From contig NZ_MKVJ01000023.1 of NCBI RefSeq assembly GCF_001898805.1, positions 62,001 through 126,000 of the forward strand: a stretch of 64,000 bases of DNA. The letters are read 5' to 3'. A program made the translations under genes and the position numbers. The first letter of the stretch is position 1. Each line of letters begins with the position of its first letter. Below the pieces are notes generated by a model. That model saw only the letters and a program-made list of their open reading frames with translations, did no database searches and was not told the origin of the DNA. The DNA comes from Leifsonia sp. 71-9 (GTDB lineage: Bacteria; Actinomycetota; Actinomycetes; Actinomycetales; Microbacteriaceae). Of the stretch, positions 9,329 to 17,076 are shown piece by piece.

Positions 9329-9832
9329 GTGTTCACTGCAACCACGCCATCGCCCGCGCCAGACGTCATTACGTCCGCGTCGTCGGGGAGTTCGGTCGTG
9401 GCCTGGATCGCGCTGGGGGTGTCGATCTGCGCCGCCCTATTCACCGGCATCTCGGCTCTGGTGAACTGGTGGAACCGGGCGGACAAGAAGCGCGTTTCGC
9501 TGGTGCTGGTCGGCTCCCTGGTGGAGGTGTTCTCGCGCTCATCGCCTCGGACCCGCACGGAGGAACTCTGGACTCTCCATAACGCAGGCGAGGGGTCGAT
9601 TCTCACCCCGACCGCGCGTGTGGAAGGGCCTTTCGGCGAGACATACAGCCTCGCCGGCTCGGGAGCACTCAACGGGCATGGGCGACTGGTCATGAAGGCG
9701 GCGCGGGATGCGCCGCCAATGGCTGACGTGTTCTGGTCTCTTGGGAGCGCCACCGTGTCGTGGCACGAAGGCGGCCGGCTCCATGAAGTGTCAGCGAAGG
9801 TCTTGATCGAGTCGAGTCAACGCATAGAGTGA
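9329..9832 (+). CDS. Hypothetical membrane-anchored protein, accessory island
   Basis: A 167-residue protein with one N-terminal transmembrane helix (VVAWIALGVSICAALFTGIS) and a predicted beta-rich domain (TLHNAGEGSILTPTARVEGP). GTG 9329 follows a TAGCCT box by about 7 nt, so the transcript is probably leaderless. The plan (short N terminus, membrane anchor, beta domain that begins with an asparagine-rich strand) resembles the unrelated-looking protein at 10966-11598 in the same island. Function unknown. Confidence 0.6.
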   Translation: MFTATTPSPAPDVITSASSGSSVVAWIALGVSICAALFTGISALVNWWNRADKKRVSLVLVGSLVEVFSRSSPRTRTEELWTLHNAGEGSILTPTARVEGPFGETYSLAGSGALNGHGRLVMKAARDAPPMADVFWSLGSATVSWHEGGRLHEVSAKVLIESSQRIE

Positions 9833-9905
9833 CGACCCCCGACGGTCGATCTAGGAGCGAGCGTCAGCATTGCTGCAATGCCTCCACGGGCGGTACCTTC
9901 TCGTC

Positions 9906-10067
9906 ATGAGCGAGGACCAAGCCCCGCACTGGCTGTATCGTTTCGGCCAGGACGGAGAACGCGAGCAGTTCGTGTGCACGTGCGCGATCGGTCGCGATCA
10001 CGGAATCGACGAGCCGCTGCCCGCAGAGACGACCGATCACTCTCCTGCCGACCGGCCGCCGAGCTGA
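9906..10067 (+). CDS. Small hypothetical protein (53 aa)
   Basis: The predicted protein starts MSEDQAPHWLYRFGQDGERE and contains two closely spaced cysteines (FVCTCAIGRDH). A TACCTT box lies 7 nt upstream of the ATG, which fits leaderless expression. Its 3' end overlaps the convergent broken gene ending at 10037 by 31 nt. Function unknown; it could be spurious. Confidence 0.4.
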   Translation: MSEDQAPHWLYRFGQDGEREQFVCTCAIGRDHGIDEPLPAETTDHSPADRPPS

Positions 10068-10290
10068 CTCCGCACAGAGAGCGTCACGGTGCGCAGCTCC
10101 TTGTCGTAGGCGTGATGCACGATAACGAACTCGCGGCCGCTGACTCGACCGTCCGGCCGGGGATGGTATCGGCGTAGAGGGTGCTCGGAGCGAGCGCCGC
10201 CTGCGCGCGGTCGACGGCGTCCTGGGGGGCGGGCGGCGTCCTCACGGACGCGTCGCCGCCAGGCATGGAGCAGTCGATGATTGTGAGCAT
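10037..10290 (-). pseudogene. Frameshifted small gene, third of an accessory operon
   Basis: ATG 10290 follows a good RBS (GAGAAGGAAG). The first frame reads MLTIIDCSMPGGDASVRT and continues to about ADTIPGR. A protein-like continuation (SGREFVIVHHAYDKELRTVT) lies in another frame down to TGA at 10037. One base added near 10150-10160 joins them into an 84-residue protein, and the 254-nt length (3n+2) fits one missing base. It is either a recent lesion or a sequencing error. No family recognised. Confidence 0.5.
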
Positions 10291-10306
10291 GGGTGCTTCC
10301 TTCTCG

Positions 10307-10514
10307 CTACTCGTCGCCGGCGGGCTCGGCGAGCACGGCCGCCAGTTCACTGGTCGTAACCGCGGCGTCGCCCAATTCGTCGTCGAACCGGGTGAGCGCG
10401 GACGCAAGCTCGCGCACCCCCTTCGGGCGTCAGCGCTTGGCGGATGCCTTCCGCCAGAGACCCCACAATGTCGACGTTGAAGCTGACCTGGAGTTCTCCG
10501 ATTTCGACGGCCAT
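10307..10514 (-). pseudogene. Frameshifted small gene, second of an accessory operon
   Basis: It starts at ATG 10514, directly after the TAG of the preceding gene. The first frame reads MAVEIGELQVSFNVDIVGSL through ALTPEG. A five-G run (C run 10417-10421 on the plus strand) then breaks the frame. Removing one G continues VRELASALTRFDDELGDAAV and ends GDE at TAG 10307-10309. The 208-nt length is 3n+1, matching one extra base. The rebuilt product is 68 acidic, helical residues of unknown function. Confidence 0.5.
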
Positions 10515-10884
10515 CTACTCGTCCTCCCGTAAGCGGCATCCCGCGCCCGCTTGAGCGTGCGGATGAGGTGGTTCAGCTCGGCGCGGCCGAGGCTTCCCGT
10601 GAATACGCCGCGGCGAGTGATCGCCTGGTCCGCGTCGACCTCGGCCGCGATGCGGAGAAGGTCAGCGCGGTCGAGGGTAAGGCTGACCTGGGCGTGACAG
10701 GGGGCGGCGACCTCGTGGTCGCGGCGGGTCCAGTGGACGTACAGCTCTGGCTCGGTGACGATCACGGAACCGGCCGGCGGCTCGCCGTCCTCGTAGGGCT
10801 CGTTCTGAGAGGCGACGGGAGCCCCTCGTAGGCGGGCGGCGTGAGCAGGACCGGCTGACCGTGGTTGATCTGTTCGTTGGGCAT
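10515..10884 (-). pseudogene. Frameshifted gene, first of an accessory operon
   Basis: ATG 10884 follows AGAAGGGG. The first frame reads MPNEQINHGQPVLLTPPAYE. A four-G run (C run 10822-10825 on the plus strand) appears one G short. After correction the frame continues through GSVIVTEPELYVHWTRRDHE and RAELNHLIRTLKRARDAAYG. A second one-base shortage at a three-G run (10526-10528) hides a natural ending EDE followed by TAG 10515-10517. The 370-nt length fits two missing bases (372 = 124 codons). Family unknown; island or phage gene likely. Confidence 0.5.
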
Positions 10885-10965
10885 GGTGCCCCTTCTGTCT
10901 TCGCCGCATGTCGCGGCCTGCCCGGCGTCGTGCCGAGAAGAGTGGTGGGCCGATACGCTCCAGGG

Positions 10966-11598
10966 ATGAAGCAATGGCTGAGGCGGAACTGGAAGCCAGT
11001 CACGTTGGTCGCCGCCGGCGTGCTCGCGATCTTCGGTCTACCGGCGCTCCTGGCCCCGCTCGGGGTTGACGCTGGCGCGGTCTCGGCGACCGCTGGTGCG
11101 GTGTCTGCCGTTGCCGCCATGGTCGCCGCGGTTCAGAGTTCTTCGACCGCACGTGACGCCTCACGCGCATTGGCGCTCTCCACCAAGCCGCAGTTGATCG
11201 TGGAGCCACAGATCGTCTGGGTAGACGAGCCTCACACTGAGCAGGTCCGCGTTCTCGTGCGGAACACATCGCCGCACCGCGTGGAGAGCGCCGAGCTTCG
11301 CTGGCGGCTGCGCGACGGCTCCAAAGGCTCGCGCGTGCTCGGCCCGCTCGACGCCGCACCCCACGTCCCCAACCTTCTCTTCGGGAACCCGAGCAGCAGC
11401 TACGATCCTGTGCTCATCCCGAGCCCGGGCCGAATCAGCGGTACCGACGAGTTCTCGCTCACGTACACCGGGCGGTTTCCCGGAACCGGATGGCGGCTGC
11501 TTATGCCGATGATCGTTCGCTACGGGGACACCAGCGAGGACGCTGGGGTCCCCTGGCGCACCGGGGCAGGACAACCGGAGGACCGCGAGCTAACCTAG
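10966..11598 (+). CDS. Hypothetical membrane protein, accessory island
   Basis: A 210-residue protein. After a basic N terminus (MKQWLRRNWK) come one or two hydrophobic helices (TLVAAGVLAIFGLPALLAPL and an Ala/Val-rich segment) and a beta-rich domain (LIVEPQIVWVDEPHTEQVRV, LVRNTSPHRVESAELRWRL). ATG 10966 lies 6 nt after a TACGCT box, so it is probably leaderless. An upstream in-frame start (10861) would run antisense to the divergent broken gene and is less likely. Its stop overlaps the end of the portal-like remnant. Function unknown. Confidence 0.6.
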   Translation: MKQWLRRNWKPVTLVAAGVLAIFGLPALLAPLGVDAGAVSATAGAVSAVAAMVAAVQSSSTARDASRALALSTKPQLIVEPQIVWVDEPHTEQVRVLVRNTSPHRVESAELRWRLRDGSKGSRVLGPLDAAPHVPNLLFGNPSSSYDPVLIPSPGRISGTDEFSLTYTGRFPGTGWRLLMPMIVRYGDTSEDAGVPWRTGAGQPEDRELT

Positions 11599-11975
11599 GC
11601 GGCCGGCTCCTCGTCGCCGATGCCGTCGAAGTGCGCCGGGTCGGGCGCAGGCGTGCCGTGCTCGGCGCGCAGCTTCGCGACCTCCTCGGCGATGCGTGGC
11701 TCGCCCCAGTCGGGGTTCGCGCGGCGCACCTTCGTGTCGAGGTTGATCGCCTTAGCGGCGTCGAGGAGGCTGACCACGCGGGCGTCCTTCTCGGGATCGG
11801 ACTGCTACGTCGAGGGGAACTCGGCGTGACCTGGATCTCCGCGCTGCCGCCCTTGCCTGGGAAGAGGAGCCGGTCCAGCTCCAGGGCGACGGAGGTCCTC
11901 CGCGCGCAGGTGCGCCTCGAGTGGAGAAGCCACGCGATTGTGGGCGTCCCTAACGGGCGACAGGACAAGACCGGC
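11595..11975 (-). pseudogene. Phage portal-protein-like C-terminal remnant
   Basis: Coding-like segments occur in successive frames of one strand: SPLEAHLRAEDLRR, then VALELDRLLFPGKGGSAEIQ ending VTPSS, then KDARVVSLLDAAKAINLDTK followed by VRRANPDWGEPRIAEEVAKL. Joining them needs at least two frameshifts, and a TAG lies at the second junction. The last part resembles portal C termini, where a PDW motif is followed by an acidic helix. The family assignment is tentative; degradation is directly visible. Only the final 60 residues are an intact frame. Confidence 0.4.
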
Positions 11976-11991
11976 GGAACGCGCGCGAGGG

Positions 11992-12068
11992 TGGCGGCCG
12001 TGACGGGGATCGAACCCGCGGCCTCCCGCTCGACAGGCGGGCGCTCTACTCTGCTGAGCTACACATCC
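11992..12068 (-). tRNA. tRNA-Asp-like (anticodon GUC), unusual D-loop
   Basis: A 77-nt cloverleaf including an encoded CCA. The anticodon stem CCCGC/GCGGG is perfect around loop CTGTCGA, giving anticodon GUC. The T-stem is GCGGG/CCCGT with TTCGATC loop. Oddities: the D-loop AGCAGAGTA lacks the conserved GG pair; the acceptor stem has an A-G mismatch and a T-G pair at positions 3-4; and the loop ends GA rather than the AC usual for tRNA-Asp. It may be an extra or phage-derived tRNA. Confidence 0.75.
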
Positions 12069-12324
12069 ACGTGCCCCGTTGTGCCAGCGGGGCCACGCTG
12101 CTCTGTCCACTTGTGACAGCGGATGCTCGGTCACGCCTCCGCGGCTACGACCCTCGACGTATGACGGCACCCGTTCGGCGACGACCTTTACTCCGTTTCG
12201 ACGGGTCTCGATGACGCACGGGCTAGTTCAATAGCGTGCGATTTGCGGGCGATCTGGTCCGTCGACTAACACGGCAACCTTCCACCCACAAGCTTTTTCA
12301 AGGGGAGATCGGCATCGAGGCGCG

Positions 12325-12398
12325 TACCCCCAGTGGGACTCGAACCCACACTGAGGCGATTTTAAGTCGCCTGCCTCTGCCAATTGGGCTATGGGGGC
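12325..12398 (-). tRNA. Class I-shaped tRNA with UAA (Leu) anticodon
   Basis: A 74-nt cloverleaf with acceptor GCCCCCA/TGGGGGT, anticodon stem GGCGA/TCGCC, loop CTTAAAA (anticodon UAA), T-stem GTGGG/CCCAC and TTCGAGT loop. The variable region is only five nucleotides (TCAGT). Bacterial leucine tRNAs are class II with a long variable arm, so anticodon and body disagree. CCA is not encoded (the next bases are CGC). The identity is therefore uncertain although the fold is clear. Confidence 0.8.
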
Positions 12399-12455
12399 CC
12401 GGCGACCATCGTAGCGAGCGCCGCGGAGGCGGCGTGCGGATGAGAAGAGGCGGCC

Positions 12456-12563
12456 TTACTTGCCGCGGTACGGCGACTTGACCATCTGCACGATCGCCGC
12501 GAGCGCGGTGATGCCACCGACGAGGACGACGAGCGAGATGATTCCGATGAGAACGCCTGACAT
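12456..12563 (-). CDS. Small single-pass membrane protein (35 aa)
   Basis: ATG 12563 to TAA 12456-12458 encodes a 35-residue protein that starts MSGVLIGIISLVVLVGGITA and ends KSPYRGK. It has one hydrophobic helix of about 25 residues and a short basic C-terminal tail. A TACCGT box lies about 8 nt upstream of the ATG, consistent with leaderless expression. Small proteins of this type are easily missed; function unknown. Confidence 0.6.
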   Translation of the reverse strand: MSGVLIGIISLVVLVGGITALAAIVQMVKSPYRGK

Positions 12564-12625
12564 GAGGTCAACGGTACACCCGCGCGGGCCTTGCCAGCGG
12601 CACGCCGGCGGGGGAGGGTGGGCGC

Positions 12626-12997
12626 ATGATCCGGATCGGCTCGGTGGTGTGGGGTGTGCGGGATGTGCAGCGCGGGATCGCGTTCTGGACGGCGGTGCTC
12701 GGCTATGAGCCGGTGTACGAGCCGGACACGGATTGGGCGCTGCTCGCGCCGGTGGCGGGGCACGGTCCCCGGCTGGCGTTGAAGGAGGTCGGGACCGAGA
12801 CGAACCGGTCGCCGCACCACCATCTCGATCTGTACGCGGACGATCAGAAGGCGGAGGTCGCTCGGCTGATCGGCTTGGGCGCGTCCGAGGTGGAGTGGGA
12901 TTACGAGGACGGCGCCGACTACGTCGTACTCGCCGACCCGGACGGCAACCGGTTCTGCGTGGTGGCGGCCGGGCCCGCCGCCCGCGAACCGGCCTGA
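12626..12997 (+). CDS. VOC (glyoxalase/bleomycin-resistance fold) protein
   Basis: A 123-residue single-domain VOC protein. It opens with the typical strand and helix (SVVWGVRDVQRGIAFWTAVL, GYEP) and closes with YVVLADPDGNRFCVV, the usual second half-motif. A GGGGAGGGTGGG purine tract precedes ATG 12626. VOC enzymes bind a divalent metal and act on diverse small molecules; the substrate cannot be inferred. Confidence 0.88.
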   Translation: MIRIGSVVWGVRDVQRGIAFWTAVLGYEPVYEPDTDWALLAPVAGHGPRLALKEVGTETNRSPHHHLDLYADDQKAEVARLIGLGASEVEWDYEDGADYVVLADPDGNRFCVVAAGPAAREPA

Positions 12998-13130
12998 GCG
13001 GCGGCGGGGCGGCGACACGCGCGGGCGTGCGACGAGCGTTGTGAGAGGTCCTTCAGGCCGTCCATAGCTCACACTCACGTGGGCGTCGCACACTATTCGC
13101 AGGCACCCTTTCTGGTGAGGTGTCCTCCCC

Positions 13131-13172
13131 CCGGCCGAGGCTTGCGATCCCCCGATTTCCCGCCTCGGCCGG
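13131..13172. repeat. Intergenic inverted repeat
   Basis: CCGGCCGAGGC (13131-13141) and GCCTCGGCCGG (13162-13172) form an 11-bp stem with a 20-nt loop between the VOC gene and the YchJ-like gene. It could act as a terminator for the VOC gene; there is no T tract. Confidence 0.5.
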
Positions 13173-13219
13173 GTTCTCCGTCTCCGGCGCCGGGAGCGCG
13201 GCCCGGCTAGGCTCGTCGG

Positions 13220-13591
13220 GTGACTTCCGAGCGGTGCCCGTGCCTGAGCGGCCAGACGTACGACGAGTGCTGCGGGCCTCTCCATCGCGGGGAGCCGGCC
13301 CCGACGGCCGAGCGCCTGATGCGGTCCCGGTTCAGCGCCTTCGCGCTCGGCGACGCACCCTATCTGCGGCGCAGCTGGCACCCCTCCACCCGGCCCGACG
13401 AGCTCGACCTCGACGACGGCCTCCGCTGGTACCGGCTCGACATCGAGCGGACCGAGCGCGGGGGACCGTTCGACCGGGAGGGCGTGGTCGAGTTCCGCGC
13501 GTTCTACCGCGGTTCCGAGCGCGGCGAGCTGCACGAGACCTCCCGCTTCGTGAAGGACGGGCGGGACTGGTTCTACGTGGAGGCGCTCTAG
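13220..13591 (+). CDS. YchJ-like SEC-C motif protein
   Basis: A 123-residue protein. An N-terminal SEC-C zinc motif (CPCLSGQTYDECCGPLH) precedes an NTF2-like domain with the signature LMRSRFSAFALGDAPYL and FRAFYRG. GTG 13220 is preceded by a TAGGCT box 8 nt upstream, so translation may be leaderless. The YchJ family is widespread and of unknown role. It is followed by a hemerythrin gene starting two nucleotides after its stop. Confidence 0.88.
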   Translation: MTSERCPCLSGQTYDECCGPLHRGEPAPTAERLMRSRFSAFALGDAPYLRRSWHPSTRPDELDLDDGLRWYRLDIERTERGGPFDREGVVEFRAFYRGSERGELHETSRFVKDGRDWFYVEAL

Positions 13592-13592
13592 C

Positions 13593-14063
13593 GTGGGCGG
13601 CGGCGAGACGGACCGGCTGATCGCCTGGACCGACGAACTGCGCGGCGTGCACACGCGGCTCCGCCGGACCCTGTCCGTCGTGCAGGATGCGCTCGCGGCG
13701 GGGGAGCCCGCGCAGGCGGCCAGCCGCGACCTCCTCCTGTACTGCCACGGCTTCTGCACGGCGCTCACCGGGCACCACGAGGGCGAGGACCGCGAGCTCT
13801 TCCCGGCGATCGCGGCCGCGCACCCGGAGCTCCGCGACACCCTGGCGCAGCTGACGCACGATCACACGATGATCGCGCACCTCATCGGAGGGCTGCAGTC
13901 CGCCGTCGACGCCGCGGCCACCCAGGAGGAGCTCGAGCGGCACGTCGAGGGCATCGCCGCGATCATGGAGAACCACTTCCGCTACGAGGAGCGCCGGCTG
14001 CTCACGGTGCTGGAGACGCTGGCGCTGGACGCCGACCCGGAGCGCGTGCTCGGGCCGCTGTGA
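13593..14063 (+). CDS. Hemerythrin HHE domain protein
   Basis: A 156-residue four-helix protein. Iron ligands are visible as LRGVHTRLRR, TGHHEGEDRELFPAI, LTHDHTMIAHLI and MENHFRYEERRLL. Such proteins carry a di-iron site and sense or scavenge oxygen, nitric oxide or peroxide. It begins 2 nt after the YchJ-like stop, so the two are co-transcribed. The partner is unknown. Confidence 0.9.
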   Translation: MGGGETDRLIAWTDELRGVHTRLRRTLSVVQDALAAGEPAQAASRDLLLYCHGFCTALTGHHEGEDRELFPAIAAAHPELRDTLAQLTHDHTMIAHLIGGLQSAVDAAATQEELERHVEGIAAIMENHFRYEERRLLTVLETLALDADPERVLGPL

Positions 14064-14072
14064 GGAGCGCTC

Positions 14073-16262
14073 CTAGCGCGCGGGCTCCACGTACCGCTCC
14101 CAGAGCCACGCCGACACGCTGAGCACGGCGAACGCCAGGGCGACGACGGTCGCGGCGATCATCCCCCCGCCGGTCTCGACCAGCGAGGCGACGGGCAAAA
14201 GCAGCGCGAAGAGCAGGGTGTAGACGACGAGGCTCAACCCCGTCCACATCAGGCGGCTCCACTGGAAGATCGCCCGGCCGGCCAGTCCGCCCAGCGGCAG
14301 CAGGGCGATCGCGCTGGACCCGAGGCCCACCATGGCGAGAGCGTTGGCGCACTCCACGACGAACGCCGACACCGCGCCCGACGGCGCCGGGAGGACACCG
14401 GTCAGCAGCCAGGCGAGCACCCCGAGGGCGGCCGTGGCGGAGACCTGCACCGCCGAGATGCGTCCGCGCGCGACGCGGCCCAGCTCGGGAGCGATCGTCA
14501 CCCCGAGCACCAGCCCGAACAGGAGGGCGGGCTCCAGGCCGAACACCCGCGAACCGAGGGCGGCGACGGCGACGAGCACCAACATCCCGGGCCGCACGAC
14601 CACCGGGGGGACCGCCAGGTGGAGCTGTCGGGCGAGCCCGCGGGCCGAGAGCACCCAGACCGCGTTGACGACCACGATCGCGATGACGACCGCGATCAGC
14701 AGGCGGACGTAGGCGCCCGGATCCCGGACCGAGGTGGACAGGGTCACGAGGGCGGCGGCCAGCACGCCGGTGAGCGGCACCAGCCAGACGGGCCGGCGAG
14801 CGGCCGGCGCAGCAGGCTCCGCGTCCGCCGTGCGACGGCCGAGGAGGGCTTCGGCCTCGCCCAGTTCGCCGCGCGCCCGGTTGCGGCCGAAGATCGAGGA
14901 GCGCGCGCGGGGCACGTCACCGGCGGCTGCCCGCGCGGCACGGCTGCGGGAGATGGTGGCCGCCAGCAGGCGCGCGGGAAGGACCAGCAGCACGAGCGCC
15001 GAGAGCGCGAGCAGCACGGACCGCAGCCAGCCTGGGAAGGCCTCGGCCGAGACCACGGGGGCGGAGGCCGTGCTGAACGGGGTGTCGATCCAGTCCTTGG
15101 CGCCGGGGAGCTGGCCGCCGGCCGCGGGCGGCACCGGGTTGGTCGTCCCGGGTGGAACCACCGTGGTCGGTGCGGGCGTCGGAGTCGGCGTCGGCTTGGG
15201 CTTACGCGTGGCCGGCGGGGCGGCGGGTGCGCCGGCGGGGGCGACGGTGATCGCCACCGAGTTGCTGCCCGCGCTGATGTTCCCGGCCGCGTCGCGCTGG
15301 AGCGCGGTGATCAGGAACCCGCCCTCGGGCAGGGTCCCGGTGCACGACCACGCGGCGCCCGCCACCGGGGCCGTGCAGGCGACGCTGGTGCCCGCGGAGG
15401 TGTTGGCGTAGACGGTGACCGTTCCGCCGTCCTCACCGGCTCCGCCGAACGTCATCGACTCGCCCGGGTTCACGGTGGTGCCGGGCGCGGGCGACGTGAT
15501 GGTGGGCGCGGGAGGCGCGGACGTGTCGACCGTGATGGCCACGGGCGCGCTCGCGGCGCTGCGGGTGCCGGAGAACGGGGCGACCTGGGTGGCGGTGACG
15601 GTGTGCCGGCCGTCGGGCAGCGAACCGGTCAGCACGCATCCCCAGGCCCCGGTCGAGTCGGCGGGGAACTGGCAGGTCGCGCCGGTGTCGGCGGTGACCG
15701 TGACCCGGGCGCCGGGGTACGCCGTCCCGCGCACCCCTCCGCCGGACGGGGAGCCGTCCGAGAGGAGCACCGGAGGGGAGAGGACGGCGACGCGCGCCGT
15801 GTCGGCCTGCCCGGTGGCGGCCGACTCGGCACGGATGGTGACGCTGGGGCCGTCAGGCAGTGCGCGCAGATCGCAGGAGAACCGGCCGGACGGATCGACG
15901 GTCGCCTCGCACCGGTTCGCGGCCGAACCGGCGCCACCGGCGGAGACGGCGATGGTGTCCCCGGGTTCGCCGCTGCCGCGGACGGTGAACGGGAAGCGGG
16001 TGACGAGGTCGGTGCCCGGGGCGTCGAGGGTGACGGGCGACGCGGGCGGGGTGGGGGTGCCGGATGAGGGCACCGTCGCGGACGGCCGATCGGGGGCCGG
16101 TGTGCCGTCCGGGGCGGCCGTCGCGGGGAGGGCCAGGCCCAGGACGCCCGCGGCGGCGAGGAGGATCGCGGCGATGGTGGTGGAGGCGAGTGCACGGCGG
16201 CGCAGTCCGGTCGCCCCCCGCGACCGGACTGGAGGAGAAGTATCAGAGAAGTACACCCGCAT
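14073..16262 (-). CDS. Large Ig-like-repeat surface protein with membrane C terminus
   Basis: A 729-residue exported protein. An N-terminal signal (RRRALASTTIAAILLAAAGV to ALPATAA) is followed by three or four Ig-like modules recognisable by repeated blocks such as RGSGEPGDTIAVSAGG and SFGG-type turns. A Pro/Thr linker (KPKPTPTPTPAPTTVVPP) follows, then five or more hydrophobic helices in the last third. The extracellular Ig stalk and polytopic base suggest a cell-surface or adhesion protein. No sortase signal is seen. It is divergent from the TetR gene at 16393; function unknown. Confidence 0.75.
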   Translation of the reverse strand: MRVYFSDTSPPVRSRGATGLRRRALASTTIAAILLAAAGVLGLALPATAAPDGTPAPDRPSATVPSSGTPTPPASPVTLDAPGTDLVTRFPFTVRGSGEPGDTIAVSAGGAGSAANRCEATVDPSGRFSCDLRALPDGPSVTIRAESAATGQADTARVAVLSPPVLLSDGSPSGGGVRGTAYPGARVTVTADTGATCQFPADSTGAWGCVLTGSLPDGRHTVTATQVAPFSGTRSAASAPVAITVDTSAPPAPTITSPAPGTTVNPGESMTFGGAGEDGGTVTVYANTSAGTSVACTAPVAGAAWSCTGTLPEGGFLITALQRDAAGNISAGSNSVAITVAPAGAPAAPPATRKPKPTPTPTPAPTTVVPPGTTNPVPPAAGGQLPGAKDWIDTPFSTASAPVVSAEAFPGWLRSVLLALSALVLLVLPARLLAATISRSRAARAAAGDVPRARSSIFGRNRARGELGEAEALLGRRTADAEPAAPAARRPVWLVPLTGVLAAALVTLSTSVRDPGAYVRLLIAVVIAIVVVNAVWVLSARGLARQLHLAVPPVVVRPGMLVLVAVAALGSRVFGLEPALLFGLVLGVTIAPELGRVARGRISAVQVSATAALGVLAWLLTGVLPAPSGAVSAFVVECANALAMVGLGSSAIALLPLGGLAGRAIFQWSRLMWTGLSLVVYTLLFALLLPVASLVETGGGMIAATVVALAFAVLSVSAWLWERYVEPAR

Positions 16263-16392
16263 TCCACCCCATTCCAGGGGGCCGGGCCGGGGCGTGTCAA
16301 ACCACCGGGCCGGATTTGGGGCATACTGACATCTGGGTCAACCGTCCCACTTTCTCGCGCACCGTCGCACGAGGCATCCCGAGGAGACTCCG

Positions 16393-17076
16393 ATGACGCG
16401 CATCCCGCCCGCCGCTCGTCGTACCGCCCTCGTCCAGGCTGCCCTCCGGGTGGTCGCCCGGGACGGCGTGGCCGCCGCCACCACCCGACGCATCGTGGCC
16501 GAGGCCGGGATGCCGCTGGCCAGCTTCCACTACGTGTTCTCCTCCCGCGACGAGCTGATGGCCGAGCTGGTCGAACTCGCGGTGGCGGGGGAGCAGTCGG
16601 ACCTGGAGCCGGCGTTCGACCCGCCGCCCGCCGACCTGCGCGACGCGATCCGCAGCGGGCTCGAGCACTACTTCGAGGGCGTCCGCGCCGATCCGGACCG
16701 CGAGAAGGCGATGTTCGAGCTCACCCAGTGGGCGCTGCGCGACGCGGCCTTCGCGCCCCTCGCCGGGCGGCAGTACGAGCGCTACTACGAAGTCGCCGAG
16801 CGGGCCGCCGTCGACGCGGCCCGGCTCACCGGGAGCACCTGGTCCCTCCCGACCGCGGACGTCGCCCGTCTGCTCGTCACCCTGACGGACGGCCTCACCG
16901 TCGCCTGGCTCGCCACCCGCGACGACCGCGCTGCCGCCGCCACCATCGACTTCGCCGCCGGAGCGCTCGCCGCCCTCGCGACGACCGCACCATCCGCACC
17001 GCCTGCACCATCCGCACCGCCTGCACCACCCGCGTCACCCTCCGCATCCCTCCTCCCGAACGCAGGTGCCCGATGA
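16393..17076 (+). CDS. TetR family regulator, first gene of the lactone-oxidase operon
   Basis: A 227-residue regulator. The N-terminal HTH is clear (GVAAATTRRIVAEAGMPLAS then FHYVFSSRDELMAELVE). The C terminus carries a low-complexity tail made by a tandem 18-nt repeat (about 16989-17030) encoding repeated APSAPP units. Its TGA overlaps the next ATG, so it is coupled to the MFS gene and probably represses its own operon. GAGGAG lies before the ATG. Confidence 0.88.
   Translation: MTRIPPAARRTALVQAALRVVARDGVAAATTRRIVAEAGMPLASFHYVFSSRDELMAELVELAVAGEQSDLEPAFDPPPADLRDAIRSGLEHYFEGVRADPDREKAMFELTQWALRDAAFAPLAGRQYERYYEVAERAAVDAARLTGSTWSLPTADVARLLVTLTDGLTVAWLATRDDRAAAATIDFAAGALAALATTAPSAPPAPSAPPAPPASPSASLLPNAGAR

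Noticed and set aside
8175-12400. A tRNA-targeted integrated element with att duplications of the tRNA 3' ends
   Set aside because: I looked for a second copy of the tRNA 3' ends (for example the TTCGAGTCCCAC region) on the other side of the island and found none.
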